A program made the translations under genes and the position numbers. The notes beneath the pieces were generated by a model. It was given only the letters and a program-made list of their open reading frames with translations, ran no database searches and was not told the DNA's origin. From Spirometra erinaceieuropaei (lineage: Eukaryota; Platyhelminthes; Cestoda; Diphyllobothriidea; Diphyllobothriidae): a stretch of 64,000 nt of DNA. Position 1 is the stretch's first letter. Each line of letters opens with the position of its first letter. Location: contig CACRXP010000433.1 of the NCBI GenBank assembly GCA_902702965.1, forward strand, positions 465,824 through 529,823, in the 5' to 3' direction. This document shows positions 46,764 through 57,300 of this stretch, piece after piece.

Positions 46764-48624
46764 GTAAGTGTTCTTTGATGGCCTTGCCTGTTTATTGGCA
46801 AGCTGACTCCATCTTCAATCAACTGCCTCCAACTGTTAACCTCGCAGACTTCACCACGTGGGTGAAACGCAAAAGTTTCCTTTGGGAAAATACCTCAACG
46901 CTGATGACAAGTGATCAGTTACCTTGCCGGTGGAATATATAACAGCCAGCGACTGACGACGATAATGCCGGTATATTTGCGTGCACGAGAGGAGTTTCAA
47001 TCGGTCATTTATGAGAGGTAGGTGTGAGGGGGGGGGTTCGTTTTCAGCAGAACACCTTAACTCCGAAGACAAAGAAGATGTAAGCAAGGAACGCGACTTA
47101 AAATCAGATTGCAGCTCAAACTTTTGGCAGGCAGTGATTTCCTACAGGAACTGCGACTCAACAGCTTTAATAACTGAAGGGAAGTTGATCAAATAGAATG
47201 TCAATTCAGTAGAAAAGCTCCCAGATCGCAGATCATGTCCGTCTGCGCACTAGACTGACAGATGGTTCGTTTTCCTCCGCGAGCTTCTGTTTGAAGTCAT
47301 TTCCGGTACTCACATTGAGCACACCACTTAGCGATCACTTTTCAGCTGTAAGGCGAAATGAGGTTCGAGTGGTTATGCTATCGTCGAGCAGGCAGATTGA
47401 GGGCGAAAGGAAGCCATCCCCTCTCCCAAAAAACAGCCCTTATCGATAACCGTCACAACTGAGTGACCATAAATTTTTCCTCTTAGCAGTCAAAGGAGCC
47501 CGAATCAACGATTCACCTTGTAGACTGTACTCTTAAACTACTTACTGGACCGGAGAATTGCCGTTTTAACCTTTTCCATTTTTCTAAATCAATTTCTCAA
47601 CTCTGCATATCTTGTGCTCAACTTGTTCTTTTCCGGAGGTTCAAGCATTATTTTCATTTATAAGAAGTCAGTTGTCAAATAAGGCGCCGATGTTTTGTGT
47701 TTTGAATGAATAAAAAATGTAACGAATGACAGCGTCACCACCGAGGGGTTTCTGCAAAAATGCGGAAAAACTCGCAACAGTGTGTGTGAGCGTCCATAAA
47801 ACACTGAACTATCTTTTTCGGCGTCCCACCTCCGTCTCCAAGTGTATTTGATTGTGCAAGTACTGCGTAGATATTTCAATTGCGTTTTTGCGTCAAAAAC
47901 TCCCAAGACAGTCTTCCGGTGGATTCTGTTGAGCGCTTCCCCCAATCTGCAAAAGCTAGTCGGCATTAAAGACAGGCTGTCAGACACTGGCTGAAGATGT
48001 TGCCAGCTTGTCCGTTTCCAACTAAATGTGACCATCTAGCCTGACGTTTGCAATTCGTCGTCACAGTGTTTTGTGTTCTTCTCATTTGATGACGGCTGCG
48101 CGAGTTTATAAAGCGCCTTTGCTGGGACCCTTGTTTTGGCGTTCAAAAAATTCAGTCTACCGTCTTCGCAGCCTCGCACATGATAAATTCGGCCCAAGAC
48201 ACTTTAAGTCTCGAAGGACTTTGCTTGCACGGATGGTCGTTTTTTGTTTGCGTTCGACTCCTGCCGCTTGCGGGCTTTGCAATTCCTTGCCATGCTGCTG
48301 GGGAAATTCGGTCGGCAAGTGCCAATTGCCAAAGTGCCCCAAAGTGTATTTCAATCATTTCGGAGGGTCGACAGGCGAATGTCGCAAGTTCTGAAAAACC
48401 CCATTGCCGAAAGCTGACGTTAAAGGCTGTCCGGTCACCGGCGGCTTGAAACAACCACTTATTTTGTTCACGCTCTGGAGCTAGTTTGCTAGCTGGCCGT
48501 TTAATAGGTTAGAAAATGTCCCACCTATTGCAGAGGGACGCTCACCAATCGTGTCACGGAATTCACCCTTTCCGTTGTGCTTTAGATCTCTCTCTCCCTC
48601 TCTCGCATAGCTGCCCAATCAGCC
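46764..48624. other. No supported gene
   Basis: Overlapping frames on both strands near 48071-48454 (up to 107 codons) lack a recognised domain. No repeat seen elsewhere in the window. Confidence 0.35.
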
Positions 48625-48775
48625 ATGTTATTTCTGTTGTTGTTGTTGGTCAAAATCCTGGCCAAGTGTATGTTGTGGACCAGGGGGTGTGGAGTGGAAC
48701 GCCTAGCTGCGGGTCGGGCCGCGCCAACAACTTGCGTCCTCCCCGCCTCCAGTCTTCTCGACTCTTTCGAGTTCA
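48625..48775 (-). repeat. Family E repeat fragment, minus
   Basis: GTATGTTGTGGACCAGGGGG and CTCCAGTCTTCTCGACTC, the middle of the family E unit in reverse. It stops abruptly at the retroelement-like segment that follows. Confidence 0.6.
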
Positions 48776-48789
48776 ATTCGCACACATCT

Positions 48790-49216
48790 AATCGATACGA
48801 GCCACCAAGCCGACGCTAAAGAAGCTTTTAAAGTGATCTACCGGGTACCGGCCCACTACTCTAAAGGCCTGCCCAAACGGGTGCTAGCCACAGCCGAAGC
48901 AGTGGCCATTCGACTGGCGAACCCAGCACTCTGTTGTCAGATGACGCAAGCAGTATGTCTGCCCTGGCCGACTCCAGACGGTGATCGCACGCCCTCCCGA
49001 CGCACTGAGAGCAGTCACACGCACTCACACCGGAACCCCTCTACTTCCCCCCCCCTCCTCCCCTCCCTCCCACCCCAACTCCACCGTTCTCAACGCGTTG
49101 GCTCCGTCCTGCGGGTGGCGTTGGAACGTGGAGTCCGATTAATCCTGCTCCCGAGACGCATTTATGTCCTGTCGACAATTAGACTGATCATTACTCATGT
49201 AAATGTACTGGCCTGA
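48790..49216 (+). pseudogene. Retroelement protein remnant (C-terminal part)
   Basis: A plus frame runs from about 48790 through 49216. Its first part reads EAFKVIYRVPAHYSKGLPKR, then AEAVAIRLANPALCCQ and a PWP triplet. This style of basic, AEAIAI-type segment resembles C-terminal parts of flatworm retroelement polyproteins as I remember them; I cannot name the family with certainty. A Ser/Thr/Pro-rich end follows. No start and no catalytic domain are present. The hammerhead-like motif at 49209-49246 overlaps its stop, as expected at the 3' end of such an element. Confidence 0.35.
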
Positions 49217-49246
49217 TGATGAATTACCGAAAACACATGTTTGCCA
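49209..49246 (+). ncRNA. Hammerhead-like ribozyme motif next to retroelement remnant
   Basis: TGGC (49209-49212), CTGATGA (49213-49219), a 9-nt stem II region, GAAA (49229-49232), AAC-ACAT-GTT forming stem III, then T and GCCA (49243-49246). Stem I (TGGC/GCCA) and stem III pair fully. Stem II is very weak, with at most one or two pairs, so this may be a decayed or minimal form. Confidence 0.45.
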
Positions 49247-49289
49247 ATTGACACTTCAACTGTAATATAGGAATTTTCGCAGAACTTTC

Positions 49290-49565
49290 TGTTGTCGTTT
49301 TGTTGGTCAAAATCCTGGTTGAGTTTTTGTTGTGGACCGGGGGGTGTGGAATGGAACGCCAAAGTGCGGGTTTGGCCGTGCCATCCACCTACGACCTCCC
49401 GGCCTGTGGTCTTCTCAACTCTGTCTTGACACCCGGCTCAAGTGGCGGAGGTGGTTAGAGTGCAGTAGATGCAGCGCGAGTCTACTATCACGCAGAAGTC
49501 GCCGTGCCTGCTGCACCTTGCTGTGGAGCACACGGTGGACATCGTCGGATTCGACGGCCGATGTA
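49290..49565 (-). repeat. Family E repeat, minus
   Basis: GTTGTGGACCGGGGGGTGTGG, TGTGGTCTTCTCAACTCTG, GCAGTAGATGCAGCGCGAG and CTTGCTGTGGAGCACACGG. It is followed at 49568 by a short family B piece (GACAAAGACAAGGGAG). Confidence 0.6.
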
Positions 49566-49989
49566 TCATCGACAAAGACAAGGGAGATTTGAATAGATCG
49601 GTCTTGGTATTCCTAAGTTTTTCGGTCAACTCTGTATGGTTTGGCGTCCTGAACTGAAGTGGCCTTAAGCAGACAATGATGTATTCTTTAGACTAAATAC
49701 ATCAGTCTTCATGGAGCTGCCTGTTCTCATTGCTCGCTGAAGTCGGTTGTGTCAAACGTCCGCGTTGGTAAATTACAAAACACTGTTTGAATCTATCGCA
49801 AGCGGCAAAAGGCACCTCTTGGAAGTTTTCCGAGTATCGCGAGATTCGAGCTGCTGCCTTCATTTGTGAAAGCCTGGTACATTTTGCTGGGACGAAGTCA
49901 CACGTAGACAAGCTTTTTGACTTTTTCAACCTCTGCTCCCGGCACACGTCCGATAGTCTTGGCATTGTCTTTCCGTCAGAAGCTGACGG

Positions 49990-50090
49990 GTAGTGAAGGC
50001 TGGAGTGCCGTAGACGCTGCGCAAGTCAGCATCGCTATAAACTAGTTCAAATGCAAGTGGCTCGTACTGCATCCACTCCGTGGGACGCAC
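49990..50090 (-). repeat. Family E end fragment, minus
   Basis: GCCGTAGACGCTGCGCAAGT and TATAAACTAGTTCAAATGC match the E end at 3220-3270. Confidence 0.4.
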
Positions 50091-52144
50091 GGCGAACTTT
50101 TACGCTTGCGACTTAATCGACCTTCATATACTTCTTGAGCAGGAGCTCCCTATCGAACTAGTACCCACACAAAAACATCCTGGACAAAAGCCTTGCGCGA
50201 CACCGTCAATAATTTTAACAGTTTCTTTTCCTAAGAAAAAGATTGCGCAGATTGCTGTATAGCAGGTGTCCTGAGAACGCCTCGTCACAGAGCATGATTC
50301 CAGTAGGAGCTGCGTCCCCTTTTTAATTACCATTCATGTTCCATTTTCTGCCCCTGTCCTGAAAGTGGCGCCGTGACTGCAATCAGTTGTCGAGCAACTT
50401 GCTGGAACGGACACAGGCATCTGGAGTTAAAAGTAATCTCTCCTATCTCCCGAAAATTTGGTGGCCTTCGCAAGCAAACACGTTAGACTCTCGTAGTTTT
50501 GCCATCAGAACCACCACCTGAGCCTTCCAAATATCGTAAATTACTGTGACAAGTAATAGACTTCAAGCTCTACTGCACTACACCGATTATCTTTTTTGCG
50601 CTTTCGGCGAGCGGGCTTTAGAGACATGCACACGTGCTCCTGATATCGGTAAAAAGCAGCGGAACGGAGACGCTTCCGGAGTTTGTGAGGTCGTCAAAAC
50701 ATAAACTTTAATCCTATCTTGGGTGTTGCAGAATCACACTCCAACCGTACTCTTACCCCAGGTCAGTGACGTTTGGACTTTAAGTCCGTGTTCAACCGGC
50801 TATAAAGCCGAACTCCCTACAACTGAGCCTCGGACACAGACCATGTAGACCGAATTCAAGAATGCGTCAAGTCACATGACTGCGACACCCAACAATCGGG
50901 GTTCAGATGACACAACAGATGCCCACGAATTTACCATTTCGCTAGTTCGGGGCTGAGCATTTACTCCGACAGTATACTTGATAAATCAGCATGTCCTGAG
51001 GTGTAGAGTCGTAATGGCTAGTAGGAAATAGCTTTCGAGTATCAAGAATTGACTGAACATAAAAAAATTACGTAGAGCCCAGTTTGGTAAAAATTTTAGT
51101 TCTAGGAACCCCAAAGTGCCTTATGATCTAGTAGGCCTAGGATGGAGTTTTATGGTTAATTTCTCGTTGACCTTAGTGTCATAAATGGGACGTCTGCGAT
51201 TTCATACCGACTTCTGACTCTGCAACGATTTGCACGAGTTCGTATCGCCTGTAGAAACTCCGGCCTCACTTCGCAGATAATTTTACCCATTAATTTCGAA
51301 ACCACACACGCCTTCGTTCTATCGTGGGTGTTTGAACGCCTGTTCGAGTTATGTCCAGGGAAGTCTTCATCTGACTGATGATGGTTATTCCCCTGTGCTA
51401 ACGACCTATGGCTCAGGAATGCTCTGTCGGCGGGCAAAATAGCTAATAAAGTCAGCGCTGTTGATTGCATATTCAAATTGCCTTGCCTATATCAGAACCA
51501 AGCTGTAAATACCGGCAACTTGAATTTGACTGCTGAACCACATGCCCCTCCATTTGCTTCGGGGTCGACATTTTAACAGTTGCTATTGGAAACTTCAATG
51601 CCACGCTGGAGCGACGTTCTCCTCTCTGGTTTAAGTGTTTTATGAAGGCCCATTTAACCTATCAACCAGTAAATGGTGGATCGCCGATCTTAATAAGCCT
51701 GCATTGGCCTAAATTCATCCGACTGCTAAATCCTTTACTGTCTCGTATGCCATCCTCGAGGTCGTACTGAAGATGGTTGCGCATAGATTGAATCTTTCCA
51801 ATGTCTCCTTTGCTCCAACTTTATATATCGACGGTCATATTGCGCGCTTATTACGGAGCAATTGTCTTCTGAACCTTACGTTCTTGCAGTTTTCGCATTG
51901 GTTGTTCATTCGCTCAGATGACCTTGACCTTTGGTTGATATCTTATTACAAAAACATCACACACAATTAGAGATCACTCTTTCCAGGCACGACGTTTCCT
52001 TGATCAGGCACTCATGAACTCAAGGGGGACTAGGGTAGACTTTTCTGAGTTATAAGCCGCCGTTTCGGCCAGTCATAACTCAATCTCTGTCTGTGAAAAC
52101 CAGCAAGTTTAACCAAAGTCTAAATGAACTTTCATTTTGGTCCA
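50091..52144. other. No recognisable gene or repeat
   Basis: Short frames only. Confidence 0.35.
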
Positions 52145-52545
52145 ACTGTGGAATACTCGGCGCCTCGGTGGGAATTGAATCCACGACAGGAAGGTGAGGC
52201 TTTAGCACAGCCAACGCTCTAGCCACCTGAGCTACGAATCCCCACCAGGAGACATGAGTTAAATCACATTTGGGTCCAGTTACCCGCCCAACCGACTGAA
52301 ACGTCCGGAGTTCACCTAATCTGATGCAGGTAGTTTACTGCCCGAGCAGGATGTCCTAAGCAATCTATCTAGAATCCACCAGATGATTACCAGGTTCATG
52401 TAATTAATCGGTGCTTTGGGGCCTCGTAGCTCAGGTGGCTAGAGCGTTGGCTGCACTAAAGTCCTCCCTTGTAGTTGTGGATTCAAAGAATCCCACTGAG
52501 ATCGCCGAGTTTTTCACAGTTTTATTAAAATGAATTATTCGGAAT
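52145..52545. mobile_element. Family A divergent pair (tRNA-like heads back to back)
   Basis: Minus head 52145-52245 (GGCGCCTCGGTGGG, GAATTGAATCCACGAC, TAGCCACCTGAGCTACG) and plus head 52423-52545 (GCCTCGTAGCTCAGGTGGC, GATTCAAAGAATCCCACTGAG, GAGTTTTTCACAG, TGAATTATTC). The leader between has TTAAATCACATTTGGGTCC and TCTAGAATCCACCAGATG. Same layout as 22238-22660. Confidence 0.65.
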
Positions 52546-53629
52546 CTGGCAAAATGCTTCTTAAATAAACTTTGAAGAAATCGCTCTACTATCTAGAACG
52601 GTACGTCCATGCTCCATCCCTAAAACAGGTCAGGTTGACGGACGTTAATTCAGTGTACTCTAGTGTTTATTCGCGTGCATTATCAGTTCTCTAACTCCCA
52701 CAAATGAGCCTGGGTCCGGTCGAATTTTTTCGGAGTTTTCATTAGGCTATGACTAAGGAATGCATACTTCCGCATGATATACTTTTTCTCCGCAAATCAT
52801 TATTTTCTTCTTCCTTTACCCTCCCAAGGGAATTGTGACAGCTGTTCTGAGGATGATTAGTTAGTACACCTAATTGCTTTTAGCCGGCTAGCGAACTTCC
52901 GCTAGTGATTGCACCCCTGTATAACTTACATAAGCCCCAGTCAACTATGGATCAGCTTTCAGCCTTTTGTGCTCGCCTGCAGCAAATAACCTCCAGGAGG
53001 TTTCGGCCAAAGTAATCCACTTTCCCAGGCGATACAACATTTAGTCAAAAGCCCAAATCCCGAAGTCATGTGTTCAGATGTGCATGATAAGTCAGTACGG
53101 TTTGCTGTGCTGATTAGCTTGATAGCTGATATGGATTAATGCTTAAGCGCTGACTGCCTGTTTTTATCAGTTGATATTTCCATTAGTTGCTTTTGTCAGT
53201 AACAGTGGGGAAATAATTCTGTCTAGAAATGACATGTATGCATCTATCTGTTACAATTTTTTGTAGCCACTCGCTGCTTTTCTTGGTGTGATGCCTGAAA
53301 GAACTTTCGATGCGCCTGCACATTTTTTCACGCAGTCTAATGTTCGCAGGCTTATGCATATTGCCCACAAGGTATAGAACATGATCCGTAAATTTTGCAA
53401 CATTTAATGAATCTGAGTAAGTATCTTGACTATAGGATCAATAAAGTATGCGTGGATTGATTAAATATATATGGGCATACGTGAAAATAGATATAAGCCC
53501 GAAAAAGTACTGCATCAGTCTACCCGCATTCTCTGTCGTCCCTCCTCGCTGCTATTATGACTTGGCCGACTTCGGCCTGGTACTTGGTTGTCTGTTCGTG
53601 ATCTTTGCCACCCATATGGAGCTTGTTTG
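52546..53629. other. No recognisable gene
   Basis: AT-rich intron sequence; nothing recognised. Confidence 0.35.
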
Positions 53630-54065
53630 CTTCGTGCAGCCGATAGATCGGTGTGCGCCCATTCCTTATTGAATATATATATATAGAGAACGCTGGGGGT
53701 CCCACTGAAGAGCCGAACCCCTCGCAGCTGTGTCACGCAGCGACAGAATATCGGCGAAACACGTGTCTGGGCTTTTAGCAAGTATCTATGTCGGGAGTAC
53801 GGTATAATACCTTTACCATATGGAATTCATACTACTCGTAGTACTACTTGTTTGTAGAATGGGCATTACGTGGTTATTTCACAGTAGTTGATTGTCTTCG
53901 ACTCAAATGTTCATTGAAATTTCGGTTCTGACCCTAAAAAGTCATGTCCCGGAGATTTAACTCCAACTCGTGCAGTGATTAATTTCTGAAATTATTCACC
54001 TGATATATATATATATATATATATATATTGAAGGTATTATACCGTACTCCTGACCTAGATACTTG
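53630..54065 (+). mobile_element. Family F hammerhead-bearing repeat, plus, permuted
   Basis: Order: GCAGCCGATAGATCGGTGTG, TA run (53674-53685), GAACGCTGGGGGTCCCA, hammerhead (53701-53771), tail GGGCTTTTAGCAAGTATC to CGGTATAATACC (53819). Then come a spacer, the R block (about 53862-54000, with CTGACCCTAAAAAGTCATG and TTTCTGAAATTATTCA) and a second TA run (54003-54028). An inverted tail copy (GGTATTATACCGTACTCC) closes it. In the minus copy the R block lies upstream of the ribozyme; here it lies downstream. Confidence 0.65.
53701..53771 (+). ncRNA. Hammerhead ribozyme, type I-like (family F)
   Basis: CCCA (53701-53704), CTGAAGA (53705-53711), GCCGA (53712-53716) pairing with TCGGC (53751-53755), GAAA (53756-53759). 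C53760/G53765 and A53759/T53766 close an ACGT tetraloop (stem III). C53767 is the expected cleavage site, followed by TGGG (53768-53771) pairing with CCCA. All core residues of the hammerhead consensus (CUGANGA, GAAA, UH) are present and all three stems form. The 5' end of the RNA after cleavage would be at 53768. Confidence 0.75.
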
Positions 54066-54194
54066 CTTTATATACTTGCTATATATGTAGGCATAAGCAC
54101 TTCATTGACCCGAAGTTCATCAGTGCTTCGCCAGCTGTCATTCTCTGTCGCTGCAGATCGGGCATTTATTCAATCAGGAATGGGCGCACACCGA
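54066..54194 (-). repeat. Family F-related segment, minus
   Basis: On the minus strand it carries ATATATCGGTGTGCGCCC, matching 53648-53660, then CAGCGACAGAG, GGCGAAGCACTGATGAAC and a tail AGCAAGTATCTAGGTC. A CTGATGA word is present, but no GAAA at the right place, so the ribozyme is not recognised here. Confidence 0.45.
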
Positions 54195-54380
54195 TATATT
54201 GGCTAATAAGTCAGAAATGGCCATTGCAGTCTCCCTTGTCTTTGTCGGTAATCACATACTGCCTATATCATGCGCCGATGTGCAGCTGCTGATAGAACTC
54301 GAGAGAGAGCCCATAAGGCACAACGGGACGAGTGTGTTCGGTAAGAACTATCGTTGAGCGCCTCCCCCTACCATATATAT
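54195..54380 (+). repeat. Family B SINE body and tail, plus
   Basis: GGCTAATAAGTCAGAAATGG, CTCCCTTGTCTTTGTCGG, ATCATGCGCCGATGTGCAGC, AGAGAGAGCCCATAAGGCAC and a tail to GAGCGCCTCCCCCTACC. The tRNA head is absent: the element starts at its body. Confidence 0.65.
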
Positions 54381-55124
54381 AAAGCACTTTTTGGAGCCCG
54401 CAAGTTTTTGGCCGTTCAAGTAACAGATTTTTAAAAAGACCCGAAACCATTAAAAATGCTTCTGCGTCACGACTTTTCTTATGCATTTTTACATGGCATA
54501 TGACTGGATGTAAAAAGAAGAAAATGCGTACTAATTAAGTTGTGCCTTTCTCCGACTATGTGCTGCAGTCCTGTCTCGAATAATCATCAGGAAACTCAAC
54601 CATGCTTTTACACATAATTGGCTTCGATGAAGTCCCATGCAGACTTAGACGATATTGTCATCTTAAGAGTATGCGACAGACATAGTTTATCGGAAAATCA
54701 GTGCTGATTGCCACTTCAGGAGAAATCGGGCCTCCTCTGAAGGTTTCTGTCAAAAATAATAGGTGCTATATCTACAAATCTCTTGTTACTTTCATTGAAC
54801 CTATGTGTTCTCGTCTTTACCCATAGGTTGCAAATTTCGATTTGCCTATCCATGGGTAGAATTTTGAAGGTGCCCTGATAACGTTTGGCATTTATTGGAT
54901 TTGAAAACTCATCATCTTTTAAATAGAGCTATATCTCACGATACATTACGTAAATAATCATTTACTGCCTCACTTGTGTATCCTTCTACAAGGTCCTCCT
55001 GCCATTTAGGAAGTGCACTCAGTCTTCTCCTGATGGGGATACTTTGTGCCTACTGGAATCTCGAAATTATCATATTGATTTTATTCATAATAACTTCGAA
55101 CTTCCACAGGAATCGGTTGTTCCC

Positions 55125-55555
55125 GATCATCAGTTAGACCTTCGTCGCCGGTGATGTCCACTGTGTGCTCCTCAGTAGGGTAAGAACAGGGTCAGTGACT
55201 TGCGCGTGGGTTAGTTTATAGCGGTAGTAAATTTGCGCTGTATCCAGCTCTAGTCTCTCGTCCTCCCTCACCTCGATGTGTTGTCAATACAGAGTCAAGA
55301 AGACCAGGGGCGGAAGAGGGAGCTAGTGGCTGACACAGCAAAAACCCGCACCTGGCCGTACCACACGACCGCCTGATCCAAAACGCACAGTGACCAGGAC
55401 CTTTTACCCCAGCACAAATGTGGGCGGGAGGGCATGGGTCGCATCTGACGCGGAATGGATAGGCAGCTGGGCCGGCCTGACATTTGTTATGAGTGCTCAT
55501 CCTTAATAATGTATGCCGGATTCTGATCCAGCGCATCTGCCCCGTGACACTTTTA
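55125..55555 (+). repeat. Family E repeat, plus
   Basis: GATGTCCACTGTGTGCTCC, GACTTGCGCGTGGGTTAG, AGAGTCAAGAAGACCAGGGG, ACAGTGACCAGGACC, GACATTTGTTATG and TGATCCAGCGCATCTGC in family order. Confidence 0.65.
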
Positions 55556-55804
55556 AGGTAGGGATGACGTCAGAATATCCACGAGACGACATCCTATGAG
55601 GACAAATGTTTTGGTCCCGAGAACCTGTAAACTACTCTCCCGTTATGTTTGTTTTTCATCTCCTTACCGGATACCGCAGTATTTTACGCTACTACCCCCC
55701 TTATTCTCTTCCAAGGCATCTTATGCGTCACGACTATATCTCTTAAACCTGATTCATGAGTGTCCGTACCAGGCTAATAAATATTCTCGATCCCAATCGA
55801 CAGA

Positions 55805-55978
55805 ACAACAGGCTCATGGCTCAATGGAAGAGAGGTAAACTACTAAACTCAATGCTTAAATAGTGCTGGGTTGCATACCAGGCTCTGCAAGTCCGCAGTT
55901 GGGCGAGGCCGACTGAGGAGGACCAATTAACCAGAAAGGACCATTTTGGTCATCCCTGTTTTTGTCGGTAATCTTCCT
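55805..55978 (+). repeat. Family B SINE, plus, with tRNA-like head
   Basis: Head: CATGGCTCAATGGAAGAGAG (A box) and GCTGGGTTGCATACCAGG (B-box-like). Body: CCAGAAAGGACCATTTTGG and CTGTTTTTGTCGGTAAT. About 200 bp before the coding exon at 56185. Confidence 0.5.
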
Positions 55979-56184
55979 CCAACATATTTATGTGTATTTA
56001 CGTTATAGACTCAGCCCGAAGGCGCAACTTTACGATCACGCCATGTAACCTGATCGGTAAACGACAGAGAATCAACCTTTTCTACCATCCTTCTTTTTTC
56101 ACCCATTCAAAGCTCGCTTTTGGTAGTTTCTTCAGTCTTCTATTGGCAGTTTCTTCAGTCTCTCTCTCTCTTCTCTTGATTCAG

Positions 56185-56372
56185 CCTCGGAGGCACACAC
56201 GCTGTACAATCAAACGGCTGCCAAGGAACGAGAACTGGCCTCTTGTCTGCGGCGGTCGGAAGAACTCCAGGACAAAATAGCCCTTATCCGGGAGTGGTGC
56301 CAATGGCTGACCTCTCCTCCGGGCTCGCAGAGGGCCATGCCCGTGAGGAGTCCCGATTTCGAAGTTTCAGAG
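56185..56372 (+). CDS. ASPP: ASPP-like protein, internal exon iv (coiled coil, then Pro/Ser linker)
   Basis: Acceptor in a CT tract, TTCTCTTGATTCAG, ends at 56184; donor GAG|GTAATC at 56373. Two bases complete the split GCC codon, then 62 codons follow, phase 0 out. The reading is open with no start codon, so a start-based ORF search would miss it. It reads EAHTLYNQTAAKERELASCL, then RRSEELQDKIALIREW, then a Pro/Ser-rich end. In human ASPP2 the corresponding helix reads NNLFQQKQRELVLAVSKVDE (by memory). The shared L-Y/F-x-Q-x-x-x-K-E/Q-R-E-L pattern, placed directly after the exon iii motif as in the family, supports the join. The central LDRLYKEL-type segment of ASPP2 is not found and may be lost or lie in an exon I missed. 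Confidence 0.85.
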
Positions 56373-56448
56373 GTAATCACCTGCTAGGCATCCTTCTTCA
56401 AGTAGAGTCCATCTGCCTGTCTGCAAAGTTAAGTAGCTGTTCTATCTC

Positions 56449-57300
56449 ATGGAACGTTTTCGATTAGAAGGGGTTTCCTGGGTGGGTTTTTAATATTGAT
56501 TATCCTTCTGCATAGTACCAAGGTATTCTAATCACGCATGCACGGCCGTTTTTAACGCACACCCCGTCCGCCTGCGAGGACCAGACTCAGTAAAAAAAGT
56601 ACCGCTTAAGGAGTATGAGCTGTTCAGTCGGATGCCGATTCCCGTTTTTTTCATATACTTTTATGGCAAACGTTCGCACGATATTTTTCCATGTGTTCAT
56701 TTAGTAGACGTCAAATATTAGAAGTAAAGAAGATGTACATTTCGGTTTAAAAATGCTGGCAGTTATGATACCTTTAAAGACCGCGAACTGTCAATTTACA
56801 CTGCACGTTTGTGTACATTTATTAATGTTGATTTTGAAGTGTACTGCATGATCCACATCCATTACAAAATTCCTGTAAAGTATCTTCTTAGTAGTGTGCA
56901 GAATTTTGGGATTTTCCTTACTCGGAACCTACACAACTGGAATTTTTTCACCCTAAATACACGCTCAACCGCATTGAAAGTTTGTTTGAAACCAAACAAT
57001 ACCCTCCCTTTGAGTATAAAATAGTAAGAAAATGCAATTTGCTACTAAATGAGTACATGGGGAATTTACTTGTGCATGTTTTCTCTGGAGGGGCAGCGAA
57101 AGTCGGCAGAAAAATGCCTCCTAATTAAGTAGTCATTTTTCACTAGGTGTGATTTTTACATGCGGCCGAAAAGAAGCTCACTCAAAGGCCGGCATCCTGG
57201 CGCGATTAAAATATTTTTGGGGTTATGCCGCGCAGTAATAAATATTACAGCTCCACATGAGTAATCCTTTCGGTTAACATTTTACGAGAGAGGCTAGACC
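56449..57300. mobile_element. Family C fold-back element, diverged
   Basis: Left arm from CGTTTTCGATTAGAAGG; right arm through AAGTAGTCATTTTTCACTAG, GGCCGGCATCCTGGCG and CATTTTACGAG. The left outer end and inner arm are more eroded than in the other copies. It starts about 80 bp after the exon at 56185-56372. Confidence 0.6.

Larger units (their letters stand above)
44654..56184 (+). other. ASPP: Intron of about 11.5 kb, phase 1
   Basis: Donor GTGAGT; acceptor in a long CT tract, TCTCTTCTCTTGATTCAG. The single base left by the donor exon plus two bases of the next exon form a GCC codon, and the frame is kept. Confidence 0.75.

Noticed and set aside
54066..54194. Third family F ribozyme
   Set aside because: CTGATGA is followed by a good hairpin (ACTTC/GAAGT) but no GAAA follows it, so the catalytic core is incomplete.
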